NCBI GenBank assembly: GCA_963802795.1
Contig: CAWDJV010000005.1
Location: 806,001-870,000 of the forward strand
From: JAIBJN01 sp963802795
GTDB lineage: Bacteria; Actinomycetota; Thermoleophilia; Gaiellales; Gaiellaceae
Length of the DNA: 64,000 bases
Reading direction: 5' to 3'
In this document: one piece after another, positions 13,917-22,184 of the stretch
Layout of the letters: every line of letters begins with the position of its first letter
How positions within the stretch are numbered: position 1 is the first letter of the stretch
Notes under the pieces: model-generated
Told to the model about the DNA's origin: nothing
The model's input: only the letters and a program-made list of their open reading frames with translations
Database searches by the model: none
Translations under genes and position numbers: made by a program

Positions 13917-16652
13917 TTAGGACTCGGCGGCCTCGCGGGGACCGGTGGTCACCGGTCGGGCGGCCGCCTGGTCGGCGGCCGGGAGCTCGAACGAGAAGGT
14001 CGAGCCGGAGCCCTCGACGGACTCGACCCAGATCCGGCCGTTCATCCGCTCGAGGAGCTCGCTGCAGATGTAGAGGCCGAGGCCCGTGCCGCCGATTCCG
14101 CGCGTCATCTCCGGGTCGAGGCGATAGAACTTCTCGAAGACGCGCGACTGCTCCTCGGCGGGGATGCCCAGCCCGGGGTCGCGCACGTAGAAGCACACGG
14201 CGCCGTCGGTGGCCTCGATGCCCACCTCGATCTGCCCGCCGTCGGGGGAGTACTTGATCGCGTTCTCGACCAGGTTGACGAGCACCTGGCGGACACGGTC
14301 GCGGTCGGCGGCGACCGGCGGCACCTCCTCCGGAGCAACGATCTCGAGGCTGATCTCCGCAGGCACGTGCTCGCGCGCCGCCTCGACGACCCGTGCCACC
14401 AGCTCTCCGGAGTCGAAGGGCTCGGTGACGAGGTCGAGTCGGCCGGCGTCGAGCTGGTTGGCGAGCAGGATCTCGTTGACGATGCGGTTGAGCCGCTCGG
14501 ACTCCTCGACGATGAGCGAGACGAAGCGGTTGCGCCCCGCCTCGTCCAGCGCGAAGTCGTGCCGGCGGAGCGTCTGCGCGGCTCCGTAGACGGCCGCGAG
14601 CGGCGTGCGCAGCTCGTGGGAGGCGGTGGCGACGAAGTCGGCCTTGAGCTCCTCGAGCCGCCGCGCGTCGGTCAGGTCGCGGAACGCATAGACCGTGCCG
14701 CCGAAGAAGTCGACGCCCGAGATCGAGATCCAGCGCTCGCCTCTTTCCGTCTCCAGCGGAACTGTTGCGGGCTGGACCGGCTCCGACGCCGTGCCGAGAG
14801 GAATACGTGGGGAGAGCGCTGTCCAGCCGGAGATGGCCTCGGCCGCCGGCTGCCCGAGGACCGCGTCGGCGGCCAGATCCGTGATCGCCTCGGCGGCGGG
14901 GTTCCAGAGGCGAATTGTCCCGGCCCGGTCGACGAGGACGACGCCGTCGGCGACGTACGTGAGGACGCGTGCGGCCTCGGCGCCCTTGTCAACCTCGCGC
15001 GTGAGACGCGCGTTGTCGACCGCGAGGCCGGCCATCCCTGCGAGGTCCTGGGCGGCGGCGAGGTCGTCGGCGCCGTAGGCGCGCCCAGGCGAGCGCGCGA
15101 GCAGGGTGAGCGCGCCGACGGCACGTCCGCGGGCGCGAAGCGGGACGCAGATCCGCGACTCGGAGAGCTCGGGCCGCCCCCTGCGGGCTACGTCGAGGGC
15201 CTCGGGCTCGGGGGCGGGCCCGGGCTCCGGTCCCGGCGGGATCCCCGGGCCCGAGTGGGCCGCGGCGATCCGCGTCGCCTGGCCTTCCTCGTCGAGCAGG
15301 TCGACGAGGCACCAGTCGGCGAGGTCGTTGACGGCGAGGTTGGACACGCGCCGGAGCGTCGCCTGGTACGAGCGGGAGGACCCGAGGATCTCGCCCGCGC
15401 GCGCGAGGACGTCCAGCTTCCGCTGCCGGTCGCGGGCTTCGGCGGCCGCCTCGCGCTCCGCCGCCAGCAGCCGCTCCCGCTCCTCCCCGGCCAGGTGGCG
15501 CTCGCTCACGTCGAGGAGGTGGCCCTGGGTGTAGAGGGGCCGGCCGTCGTCGTCGCGAACGGTGACGGCCTCGTCGCGCACGCGGACGACTCGCCCGTCG
15601 CGCGAGAGCATCCGGTAGTCGGTGCGAAGCGGCTCGGAGCCAAGGCCTGCCGCGGCGATCTCGGCGGCAACGCGTTCGCGGTCGTCCTGGTGGACCAGCT
15701 GGAAGAAGAGCTCAGGCTGCGCCAGCCACTCGTCGGCCGAGTAGCCGAGCACCTGCGCCACCTGCGGGCTGACGTAGAGCGTGGTGCTGCGGGCGCCGAC
15801 CGGGTGGACGTAGGTGACCACCGGCAGGCTCTCCGTCAGCGCACGGTACTTCGCCTCGCTCTCGCGGAGCTGCGTCTCCACCCGCCGCGTGGCACCGACG
15901 TCGCTCGCTACGAGGACCGCGCGGACCCCCGCCTCGGCGCCGCCGGGGATCGGCGTGAGCGCGAGCGCGACCGTGAGCTCGCCGCCGTCCTTGTCCCGGT
16001 GGACGGCGCTCGGCTCACGAAGGCTTTCGCCGCTCTCGAGCGCGTCTGCGAGCGGGCTGAGCGCATCCTCGTGCGAGTCCTCGCCGGTAAGGAGGGAGAG
16101 CGGCCGGCCGAGTGCCTCCTCGGGCGCGTAGCCGTACATTGCCTGCGCGCCCGGGCTCCAGCTCACGATCGTGCCCTCCGCGTCGAAGCCGATGACAGCC
16201 TCCGTTGCCGAGTCGCGGACGGCGTCCAGCTCGTCCGCCGCCGCCGTGCGGGCGTCGGACGCGCGACGCCGCCCCTGCACGAGCCACCCGGCGAGCGCGC
16301 CTGCGACGAGCCACACCGGGAGCCCGACGAGCGCCCTGATCGCCTGGTCGGCCGCGAAGAAGTAGTAGAGGACCCACCCGGCTGCGCCGACGACCAGGCC
16401 GCTCCAGATGCCCCCGGTCGCGCCGGCGAGCACGGCAATGAGCACTCCCGCGGCGACCGCGACGCCCGGGTAGCGGCTCTGCCAGTCGCCGACGACCATG
16501 ACGGTCGCCGCGAGCGCAGTGCCGACGACGGCCGCGACCCACGGTCGGGCGCGCGGCGAGGCGACCTCTCTCGGGAGGGAGGCGATCCGCCTCGAGGATC
16601 CATTCCCTAGCACGAGTTGGGGGTTCGGCTCACCGGCGCCTGTCTCCTGCAC
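13917..16652 (-). CDS. Membrane histidine kinase with three PAS domains and a GAF domain
   Basis: 911 residues from a GTG at 16652. About four membrane helices occupy residues 38-130 (PWVAAVVGTALAATVMVVGD, WVLYYFFAADQAIRALVGL), an MASE/DUF4118-like membrane sensor. Then PAS1 (about 140-255, IGFDAEGTIVSWSPGAQAMY), PAS2 with PAC (about 270-390, TLYVSPQVAQVLGYSADEW), GAF (about 410-555), PAS3 (about 565-670, LVDRAGTIRLWNPAAEAI), HisKA with H-box ATASHELRTPLAAVYG, and HATPase_c with NLVENAIKYSPDGG, VRDPGLGIP and GGTGLGLYI. It is complete and should be active. No response regulator is adjacent; the nearest orphan, at 39135, is 23 kb away. Confidence 0.9.
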   Translation of the reverse strand: MQETGAGEPNPQLVLGNGSSRRIASLPREVASPRARPWVAAVVGTALAATVMVVGDWQSRYPGVAVAAGVLIAVLAGATGGIWSGLVVGAAGWVLYYFFAADQAIRALVGLPVWLVAGALAGWLVQGRRRASDARTAAADELDAVRDSATEAVIGFDAEGTIVSWSPGAQAMYGYAPEEALGRPLSLLTGEDSHEDALSPLADALESGESLREPSAVHRDKDGGELTVALALTPIPGGAEAGVRAVLVASDVGATRRVETQLRESEAKYRALTESLPVVTYVHPVGARSTTLYVSPQVAQVLGYSADEWLAQPELFFQLVHQDDRERVAAEIAAAGLGSEPLRTDYRMLSRDGRVVRVRDEAVTVRDDDGRPLYTQGHLLDVSERHLAGEERERLLAAEREAAAEARDRQRKLDVLARAGEILGSSRSYQATLRRVSNLAVNDLADWCLVDLLDEEGQATRIAAAHSGPGIPPGPEPGPAPEPEALDVARRGRPELSESRICVPLRARGRAVGALTLLARSPGRAYGADDLAAAQDLAGMAGLAVDNARLTREVDKGAEAARVLTYVADGVVLVDRAGTIRLWNPAAEAITDLAADAVLGQPAAEAISGWTALSPRIPLGTASEPVQPATVPLETERGERWISISGVDFFGGTVYAFRDLTDARRLEELKADFVATASHELRTPLAAVYGAAQTLRRHDFALDEAGRNRFVSLIVEESERLNRIVNEILLANQLDAGRLDLVTEPFDSGELVARVVEAAREHVPAEISLEIVAPEEVPPVAADRDRVRQVLVNLVENAIKYSPDGGQIEVGIEATDGAVCFYVRDPGLGIPAEEQSRVFEKFYRLDPEMTRGIGGTGLGLYICSELLERMNGRIWVESVEGSGSTFSFELPAADQAAARPVTTGPREAAES

Positions 16653-16681
16653 GACACGCCCGGGAAGTCTTCCACAGCCGA

Positions 16682-17386
16682 TCAGGCCGCGAGCGTGACG
16701 TCGATTCGGCCGAGCGGCAGAAGCTCGTACGCCACGTGGTCACCGGGTGAGGGCCAGACGTGCGGGACGACGGCGCCCGTGATGACGACGTCGCCGGCCG
16801 CGAGCGACTCCTCGAACGCCGCCAGCAGCTCCGCCACGTGCCTGACGATCTCGACGACGTCGCCGGCGAAGCCCTCGGGGTCCTCCGTCGCAGCGACTTC
16901 GGAGCCGTCCGTGAAGACTCGTGCGCTCAGTCCTTCCGCGCTTCCCCCGGCACGATCCGGATCCGGCTCGCCGAGGATCACCGCCCGTTGGAAGATGTTC
17001 TCCGCGAGGATCGCCTCGAGCTCCTCGAGCGGCCGGTCGAGATCGGCCAGCTCGATCGCGGGCGCGAGGGCCGCGATGGCAGCCTCGGTCTCCTCGCGTG
17101 TCGCCCCGGCGCCGAGGTCCCGCCCCATGTGCACCGCGATCTCCGGCTCGAGCGCGGGCTTCGTCCAGCCGGCGATCGAATAGGTCGCGCCCGGCGCGAC
17201 GACCGAGCGCGTGGTCAGGAAGCCCGTTAGCGGAGCGTCGATCCCGAGCGCCTCCCGGACCTGCGCGGAGCCGAAGGCCACCTTCCAGCCGAGCCGCTCG
17301 GCGCCCTCCTCGAGCGTTCGGCGCCGCAGCTCGAGCTGCGCTCGCATGCCGCGCTGCACCCGAGGGTCATCCCAGACGGCACCCAT
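16682..17386 (-). CDS. 2-keto-4-pentenoate hydratase (MhpD)-like protein
   Basis: 234 residues. FAH-superfamily fold with GWKVAFGSAQVREALGID, APLTGFLTTRSVV, KPALEPEIAVHMGRDL (the E-x-E metal-binding segment) and GDVVITGAVVPHVWPSPGD. Members hydrate 2-oxopent-4-enoate or decarboxylate 4-oxalocrotonate in catechol meta-cleavage routes, using Mg or Mn. No other meta-cleavage genes are nearby, so the true substrate is open. It lies 6 bases downstream of the serine hydrolase gene, probably in one leftward operon. Confidence 0.82.
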   Translation of the reverse strand: MGAVWDDPRVQRGMRAQLELRRRTLEEGAERLGWKVAFGSAQVREALGIDAPLTGFLTTRSVVAPGATYSIAGWTKPALEPEIAVHMGRDLGAGATREETEAAIAALAPAIELADLDRPLEELEAILAENIFQRAVILGEPDPDRAGGSAEGLSARVFTDGSEVAATEDPEGFAGDVVEIVRHVAELLAAFEESLAAGDVVITGAVVPHVWPSPGDHVAYELLPLGRIDVTLAA

Positions 17387-17392
17387 GGCGCC

Positions 17393-18517
17393 CTAGCCTA
17401 GGTGACCGAGCGCCGCGTCGAGGGCGTCCTCGCAGGCCGCGGTCCGCTCGTGGCCTGCGAGTAAGCACGTGACGTAGCCGTAGCCCAGCGCGAGGCCCGG
17501 CCGGCGCATGCCGAAGCCGGCGAAGCCGCCGATCCCGCCGAGCCCGAAGGTGTCCGCGTCGTCGACACGGAAGCCCAGGCCCCAGCTGGCCTCCTCCTCG
17601 AGCAGCTCGTCGTAGCCCCACGCTTGGGGGCGCAGCGCGTCGTCGACGATCTCGGCGTCGAGGAGCCTGACGTCGTCAAGCTCGCCGCCACCCGCGAGAC
17701 CCCCGTAGAAGCGGGCGATCGACCGGGCGGTGCCGTGGCCGTTGACGGCCGGAACCTCCGCGGCACGGTAGGCAGCCGAGTTGACGACCTCGGTCTCGAG
17801 CATCCCGGGTGGATTGTCGAGGGACGCCGCGAGCCGGCCCCGGGGGTCGTCGAGGATCGAACGCCGCCAGCGGCCGCCCGGGTCGACGAGCCGCGCGGCG
17901 CGCGCATGCTCCCGCGGCCCGAGGCCGATATGGAAGTCGAGCTCCCACGGATCTGCGAGCTCGTCGGCGAGGAAGCGGCCGAGCGTGCGGCCGTCGACCC
18001 GCCGGACGACCTCGCCCACAAGGTGTCCAAAGAAGGCGGCGTGCTCGCCGTGACGCGTGCCGGGCTCCCAAAGCGGCTGCTCGGCGGCGAGGAGGCCGAC
18101 GAGCCGCTCCCAGTCGAGGAGAGCCTCCGGCGGCTGCGGCTCGCGGAGCACGAGGAGGCCGGCCTGGTGGGTGAGGAAGTGGCGGACGAGCGTGCTCTCC
18201 TTGCCGGCCTGGGCGTACTCGGGCCAGTAGCGGGCGACGGGAGCGTCGAGGTCGAGCGCGCCGCGGCCGGCGAGCACGAGCGCGCACGCTGCGACGAGCG
18301 GCTTCGAGACGGAGTAGGCGTGCGCGATCGTGTGGTGCTCCCAGGGACGCTGCTCGACTGCGTCGGCGAAGCCGCCCCACAGGTCGACCACGAGCCGGCC
18401 GTTCAGCCACACGGCGACCGCGGCCCCGAGCTCGCTCCGTTCCTCGAAGTTGCGAACGAAGGCGTCCTGGACGCCGCCGAACGCCGGGTCGCAGTCGCCG
18501 CTGACGCCGGTGGTCAC
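17393..18517 (-). CDS. Beta-lactamase-fold serine hydrolase (EstB-like)
   Basis: 374 residues, no signal peptide. The class C beta-lactamase/esterase core is clear: nucleophile motif S69-V-S-K72 in AHAYSVSKPLVA, the helix VRHFLTHQAGLLVLREPQPP, the second motif region PGTRHGEHAAFFGHLVGEVV (where YxN is replaced by a His/Glu-containing sequence) and GLGGIGGFAGFGMRRPGLAL near the KTG position. This group are mostly esterases of uncertain substrate. It sits upstream of the MhpD-like gene in the same direction. Confidence 0.85.
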   Translation of the reverse strand: MTTGVSGDCDPAFGGVQDAFVRNFEERSELGAAVAVWLNGRLVVDLWGGFADAVEQRPWEHHTIAHAYSVSKPLVAACALVLAGRGALDLDAPVARYWPEYAQAGKESTLVRHFLTHQAGLLVLREPQPPEALLDWERLVGLLAAEQPLWEPGTRHGEHAAFFGHLVGEVVRRVDGRTLGRFLADELADPWELDFHIGLGPREHARAARLVDPGGRWRRSILDDPRGRLAASLDNPPGMLETEVVNSAAYRAAEVPAVNGHGTARSIARFYGGLAGGGELDDVRLLDAEIVDDALRPQAWGYDELLEEEASWGLGFRVDDADTFGLGGIGGFAGFGMRRPGLALGYGYVTCLLAGHERTAACEDALDAALGHLG

Positions 18518-18647
18518 GAGAAAAGCCTACGGCGGAGGCCCGGCCGTCAGGCCGGAACCGCAGCCGCTTAGGTCAGCAACCGTGGCGATCGCCGTCTGCT
18601 GTGCCTCGGGGTTTCGGATGTGTAGGCTCCTGGGAACCCAGTAGCTG

Positions 18648-19199
18648 ATGCGCACGCGCAGGGTCATCGCAACGGTCGTGCTCGGCTCGATGCTCGCACT
18701 CGCCGCCGGTTGCGGCGGGGACGACGAGGCCTCGGCCGAAGGCTGGGCAGACGACGTCTGCGGAAGCGTCGGCGACTGGAGGGCAGAGATCGAGTCGATC
18801 GTCCAGGGCCTCGTCTCCCCGGACACGTCCGTCGACGACGTGCAGAGCGGCGTCGAAGCCGGCGTCGAGGCGACCCAGGAGCTGAGGGACGAGCTCGCGG
18901 ACCTCGACGCGCCGGAGACCGAGAGCGGCGAGGAGGCCAAACAGGCGATCGACTCGTTTGCGGACGACGTGGCCGCCTCCGCGGACGACGTCCGCGCCCA
19001 GGTCGAAGCGCTTCCTGAGGGCCAGAGCCCCACCGAGCTTCTCAGCTCGCTCGCGGCCATCGGGGAGAGCCTCGAATCTCTGCGAACGGACGCAGAGCAG
19101 ACACTCGACGAGATCAGGCAGCTCGACCCCGGCTCCGAGCTGGAGCAGGGAGTCGATAGCGCCGAGTCCTGCGACGAGCTGCGCGGGGACGGCGGCTAG
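18648..19199 (+). CDS. Predicted lipoprotein, function unknown
   Basis: 183 residues. Lipoprotein signal with lipobox LALAAGC (Cys 22), followed by GGDDEASAEGWADDVCGSVG. The mature part is acidic and almost wholly helical, in blocks of Asp/Glu/Ala such as VQSGVEAGVEATQELRDELA and SFADDVAASADDVRAQVEAL, compatible with an extracytoplasmic helical bundle. Cys residues near both ends of the mature part (in DVCGSVGDW and ESCDELRG) could form a disulfide. Eight bases upstream of the MFS gene, hence likely co-transcribed. Confidence 0.75.
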   Translation: MRTRRVIATVVLGSMLALAAGCGGDDEASAEGWADDVCGSVGDWRAEIESIVQGLVSPDTSVDDVQSGVEAGVEATQELRDELADLDAPETESGEEAKQAIDSFADDVAASADDVRAQVEALPEGQSPTELLSSLAAIGESLESLRTDAEQTLDEIRQLDPGSELEQGVDSAESCDELRGDGG

Positions 19200-19207
19200 G
19201 CACCCGT

Positions 19208-20578
19208 GTGAGATCCGTCGTCGGCCCTCGAGGGTCCCAACGCGCCCTCGAGCTCGCGCTTGCCGTCTCGGTCGCCGTCGCCTTCGCGGACTCCTCCATC
19301 GTCGTCCTCGCGCTCCCGGACCTCTATGTCGAGCTCGAGACGACCATCCCGAAGATCTCGTGGGTGATCACCGCGTACAACCTCGCCGTGGTCGTCGCAG
19401 CGGCCGTGCTCCTGCCGTTCTCGCGGCGTGTGCGACCGGCCTGGATCGCGCTCGCCGGCCTCGTGATCTTTCTCGCCGCCTCGGTCGCCTGTGCGCTCGC
19501 CGACGGCCTCACCCCCCTCGTGGCGGGCCGGGTTGCGCAGGGAGTGGGGGCCGCCCTCCTGCTCGGGGCATCGCTGCCGCTCCTCGTCGCCCTCTCCGGC
19601 GACAGGGAGCGCGCGATCGCGGTGTGGGTAGCGGCGGGAACGCTCGGCACGGCGGTCGGCCCGGCCCTCGGCGGCATCCTCACCGACGCGTTCGACTGGC
19701 GGGCCATCTTCGTGGTGCAGGCCCCTCTCGCCGCGGCCGCGCTCGTCGCCGCGCTCCATCCGCGCGCGCGTGCCCTGTTGCCCCCGCGGGGAGACAAGAG
19801 CCGGATACCGCTCGGCGCGGCACTCGGTCTCATCTTCACGTACGCGGCTCTCGTCGGGGCGCTCTTCCTTGCCGTCCTGCTCGTCGTCACAGTCTGGGAC
19901 TACGGGCCGCTCGCCGGTGCCGGCATCGTCAGCGCGCTCCCGCTCGCCGCGCTTGCCGCCCGCCCGCTCGCAGCAAGGCTCTCCGGCCTTTGGAACCTGG
20001 CAGGCGGCTCTGCGCTTCTGGCGGCAGGGCTCGTGGCTCTCGCGCTCCTGCCCGCGAGCGACCCCTCCTACGCGATTCCCGCCCTCGCGCTCGCCGGCGT
20101 GGGCCTCGGGCTCGCCGTGCCGCCGCTCACCCGTGACTCGCTGCCCGCGCAGGGCGACCTGACGCGGAGCGGCGTCGTCTCGGTCGGCGTCAGGCACGTC
20201 GGGCTCGTCGCCGGGCTCATCGCCATCGCGCCACTCCTCGCCTCGGAGCTCGAGGAAGGCGGCGACCGGGCGACCGTCAACGCGACTGCCGTCATCCTCG
20301 ATGCGGAGCTGCCGCTCCAGACCAAGGTGCCGATCGTGCTGGATCTCTACCGCGAGTTCCAACGCGCGCCCGAGGGTGAGATCCCCGATTTGGCGGCGCC
20401 CTTCGACGAGCACGGCGCCGGTGACGAGCCGGCGGTGAGGGAGGAGCGGGACTCGCTTCTCGAGACGGTCCAGGCGGCGCTGACGCGCGCGTTTCGCTCG
20501 TCCTTCGCTCTCTCGGCGCTCTTCGCCCTGCTCGCGGGCGTCACCTCGATCGCCTTCGGCAGGGGGGTGCGCGCGTGA
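19208..20578 (+). CDS. Major facilitator superfamily transporter (DHA2-like)
   Basis: 456 residues from a GTG at 19208. About 12-13 membrane helices. It shows DHA-type features: ADSSIVVLALPDLYVEL in the first helix, SWVITAYNLAVVVAAAVLLP, the RVAQGVGAALLLGASLPLLV helix and motif C-like WVAAGTLGTAVGPALGGIL. An unusual soluble insert of about 70 residues (LDLYREFQRAPEGEIPDLAA..., then charged residues) precedes the last helix. DHA2 proteins export drugs or metabolites by proton antiport. The flanking lipoprotein genes hint at an export or envelope role. Confidence 0.85.
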   Translation: MRSVVGPRGSQRALELALAVSVAVAFADSSIVVLALPDLYVELETTIPKISWVITAYNLAVVVAAAVLLPFSRRVRPAWIALAGLVIFLAASVACALADGLTPLVAGRVAQGVGAALLLGASLPLLVALSGDRERAIAVWVAAGTLGTAVGPALGGILTDAFDWRAIFVVQAPLAAAALVAALHPRARALLPPRGDKSRIPLGAALGLIFTYAALVGALFLAVLLVVTVWDYGPLAGAGIVSALPLAALAARPLAARLSGLWNLAGGSALLAAGLVALALLPASDPSYAIPALALAGVGLGLAVPPLTRDSLPAQGDLTRSGVVSVGVRHVGLVAGLIAIAPLLASELEEGGDRATVNATAVILDAELPLQTKVPIVLDLYREFQRAPEGEIPDLAAPFDEHGAGDEPAVREERDSLLETVQAALTRAFRSSFALSALFALLAGVTSIAFGRGVRA

Positions 20579-21049
20579 GCCGCCGCGCACAGGGGCTCGT
20601 CGCCCTCGGCGCGCTCGCGACCGCCGCCGTGGTCCTGATCGCGGTGGAGCTTGCCAATGGAGCCCGGGACTACGGCCAGTCGATCGCCGCCGATCCCTGT
20701 GTGCCTCGCAGCGGCGTTCCCGGGCGAGGGCTTCGACGCCACCCTCCAGCGCATCGTCCTCGACGGTCTCGACGGCGCCGCCTGCGAGCTGGACACGACG
20801 CGCGAGGAGCTCGTCCTCGCGCTCGACCCCGAGCTCGGCGGCGAGGTCGAGTGGGACCAGGAGACGATCGAGCAGGCGGTTCGGTCCGGCCTCCTGGAGT
20901 CGATCGACGACGCAGAGGAGCGAGGCTCGCTCGGCGGCCTCGAGGCCCGGATCATCCGGGAGATCGTGGAAAGGGCGCCGCTCGACTGGCTCATCCGCGG
21001 CGGCAGCGCGCTGACCGACCTCCTCGGCGGCTTCCTCCGGGAGCCGTGA
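20575..21049 (+). pseudogene. Frameshifted small membrane-anchored protein
   Basis: Starts GTG at 20575, overlapping the MFS stop by 4 bases (GTGA), and reads a membrane helix (LVALGALATAAVVLIAVEL) to ADPCVPR. Near 20710-20716 (GCAGCGGCG) one extra base shifts the frame; in the +1 frame the protein continues FPGEGFDATLQRIVLDGLDG, then helical sequence to GGSALTDLLGGFLREP and a TGA at 21047. Removing one G gives PRSAFPGEGFD, a natural join. The intact product would be about 157 residues, a signal-anchored helical protein of unknown function in the operon of the MFS transporter. Confidence 0.7.
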
Positions 21050-21086
21050 CGGTGACGGGCGGGGCAGGCGGCGTCGTAGAAAGGTC

Positions 21087-21980
21087 GTGCGAGTAGCCCT
21101 GATCCCGATTCTGATCGCGCCGATCTTCCTCTTCGCCGCTGCGTGCGGCTCGGGAACGGAGGGCTCCGGCGGGCCGGCCACCGGCGGCAGTGAGTCGCCC
21201 CCGTCGACGACGGGGCCGGCTCCAGAGCCGCCGGCGCGGCTCTACGAGGCCGACGCGATCGTGCTCGACGACGGCGAGAAGGGGCCCATGCTCTGCCTCG
21301 GCGGGATGCTCGAGTCCCTTCCTCCGCAGTGCGGCGACGTGCCGATTGCCAACTGGGACTGGGCGGCGGTCGAAGGCGCCGAGTCAGCTGCAGGCACGAC
21401 GTGGGGCGCCTACCACGTCGTCGGGAGCTACGACGGCGAGACGTTCACGGTCACCGAGGTCGGGCCGTTCGAGGGCGAGGAGCCTGACGCGGAGACCGAC
21501 CTCTCGAGCCCCTGCCCCGAGCCCGAAGGCGGCTGGCCCGTTCCCGACCCGAGCCTGGCCACCCAGGAGCACGCTCACGCAGCGAGCGCGTACGCGACCT
21601 CTCAACCCGACTACGTCGGCTCGTGGGTGACGCACCTCGAGCCCGAGCGGGCGGAGTTCGGCCCGGTCGTCTTCAACGCCGTCTTCACGGGCGTCGTCGC
21701 GCACCACGAGGAAGAGCTCCGCAAGGTCTGGGAGGGCCCGCTCTGCATCGTCAGGAGGGATGTGCACACGGCGAAGGAGCTGGCTCGGATCCGCAAGGAG
21801 GTCGAGTCCGGCCTCCCCGAACTGGGGCTCCAGATGCTCTGGTCGCAGGGCCCCGCCGTCGAGCCCACGGTCGAGATCGGCGTCGTCGCCGACCCGGACG
21901 GCGCCGCCCAGGCTGCGCTCGACGAGCGGTACGGGCCGGGAATCGTCGTGCTCCGCCCGGCCCTTCGGCCCGTGCAGTAG
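21087..21980 (+). CDS. Predicted lipoprotein, function unknown
   Basis: 297 residues from a GTG at 21087. Signal peptide ALIPILIAPIFLFAAAC with the lipid-accepting Cys at residue 20, then a Gly/Ser/Pro linker. The mature protein has a paired-Cys region (GPMLCLGGMLESLPPQCGDVP), then alternating strands with WGAYHVVGSYDGETFTVTEV, and a C-terminal alpha/beta part (VRRDVHTAKELARIRKEVES). The first domain resembles small OB-like extracytoplasmic modules. No enzyme motif is seen. It is the last gene of the rightward group and is followed by a strong hairpin. Confidence 0.75.
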   Translation: MRVALIPILIAPIFLFAAACGSGTEGSGGPATGGSESPPSTTGPAPEPPARLYEADAIVLDDGEKGPMLCLGGMLESLPPQCGDVPIANWDWAAVEGAESAAGTTWGAYHVVGSYDGETFTVTEVGPFEGEEPDAETDLSSPCPEPEGGWPVPDPSLATQEHAHAASAYATSQPDYVGSWVTHLEPERAEFGPVVFNAVFTGVVAHHEEELRKVWEGPLCIVRRDVHTAKELARIRKEVESGLPELGLQMLWSQGPAVEPTVEIGVVADPDGAAQAALDERYGPGIVVLRPALRPVQ

Positions 21981-22070
21981 AGGCGAGCGCGCTCGGCCCA
22001 GCGAACCGATCGCGGCAGCCTCCCGTAGGACCTGACGCCCAGTCCGCCTTGTGCGGTGGCGGACGGAACG

Positions 22071-22103
22071 GCGGCGGGCCCCGACCTGCCCGGGGCCCGC
22101 CGC
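22071..22103 (+). terminator. 13-bp perfect hairpin ending the rightward group
   Basis: GCGGCGGGCCCCG (22071-22083) pairs exactly with 22091-22103 over a 7-base loop, 90 bases past the lipoprotein stop. Together with the next hairpin it separates convergent genes. Confidence 0.7.
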
Positions 22104-22129
22104 TCCGACCGCCACTCGACACGGAAAGA

Positions 22130-22155
22130 CGAGGGGCGGGTTTCCCCGCCCCTCG
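22130..22155 (-). terminator. 11-bp perfect hairpin ending the M14 peptidase gene
   Basis: CGAGGGGCGGG (22130-22140) pairs with 22145-22155 over a TTTC loop, 29 bases past the peptidase stop. Read leftward it is followed by TCTTTCC, a weak T-rich tail. Confidence 0.7.
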
Positions 22156-22184
22156 CGTTGGTTGTCAGTTGGCGATCGGCCGGT

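Noticed and set aside
14367..16610. 747-codon plus-strand frame
   Set aside because: Shadow of the PAS/GAF histidine kinase; no domain or ribosome site.
19196..21181. 661-codon frame on the minus strand
   Set aside because: Arg/Glu-rich reading opposite the MFS transporter and its neighbour; codon bias and domains support the plus strand.
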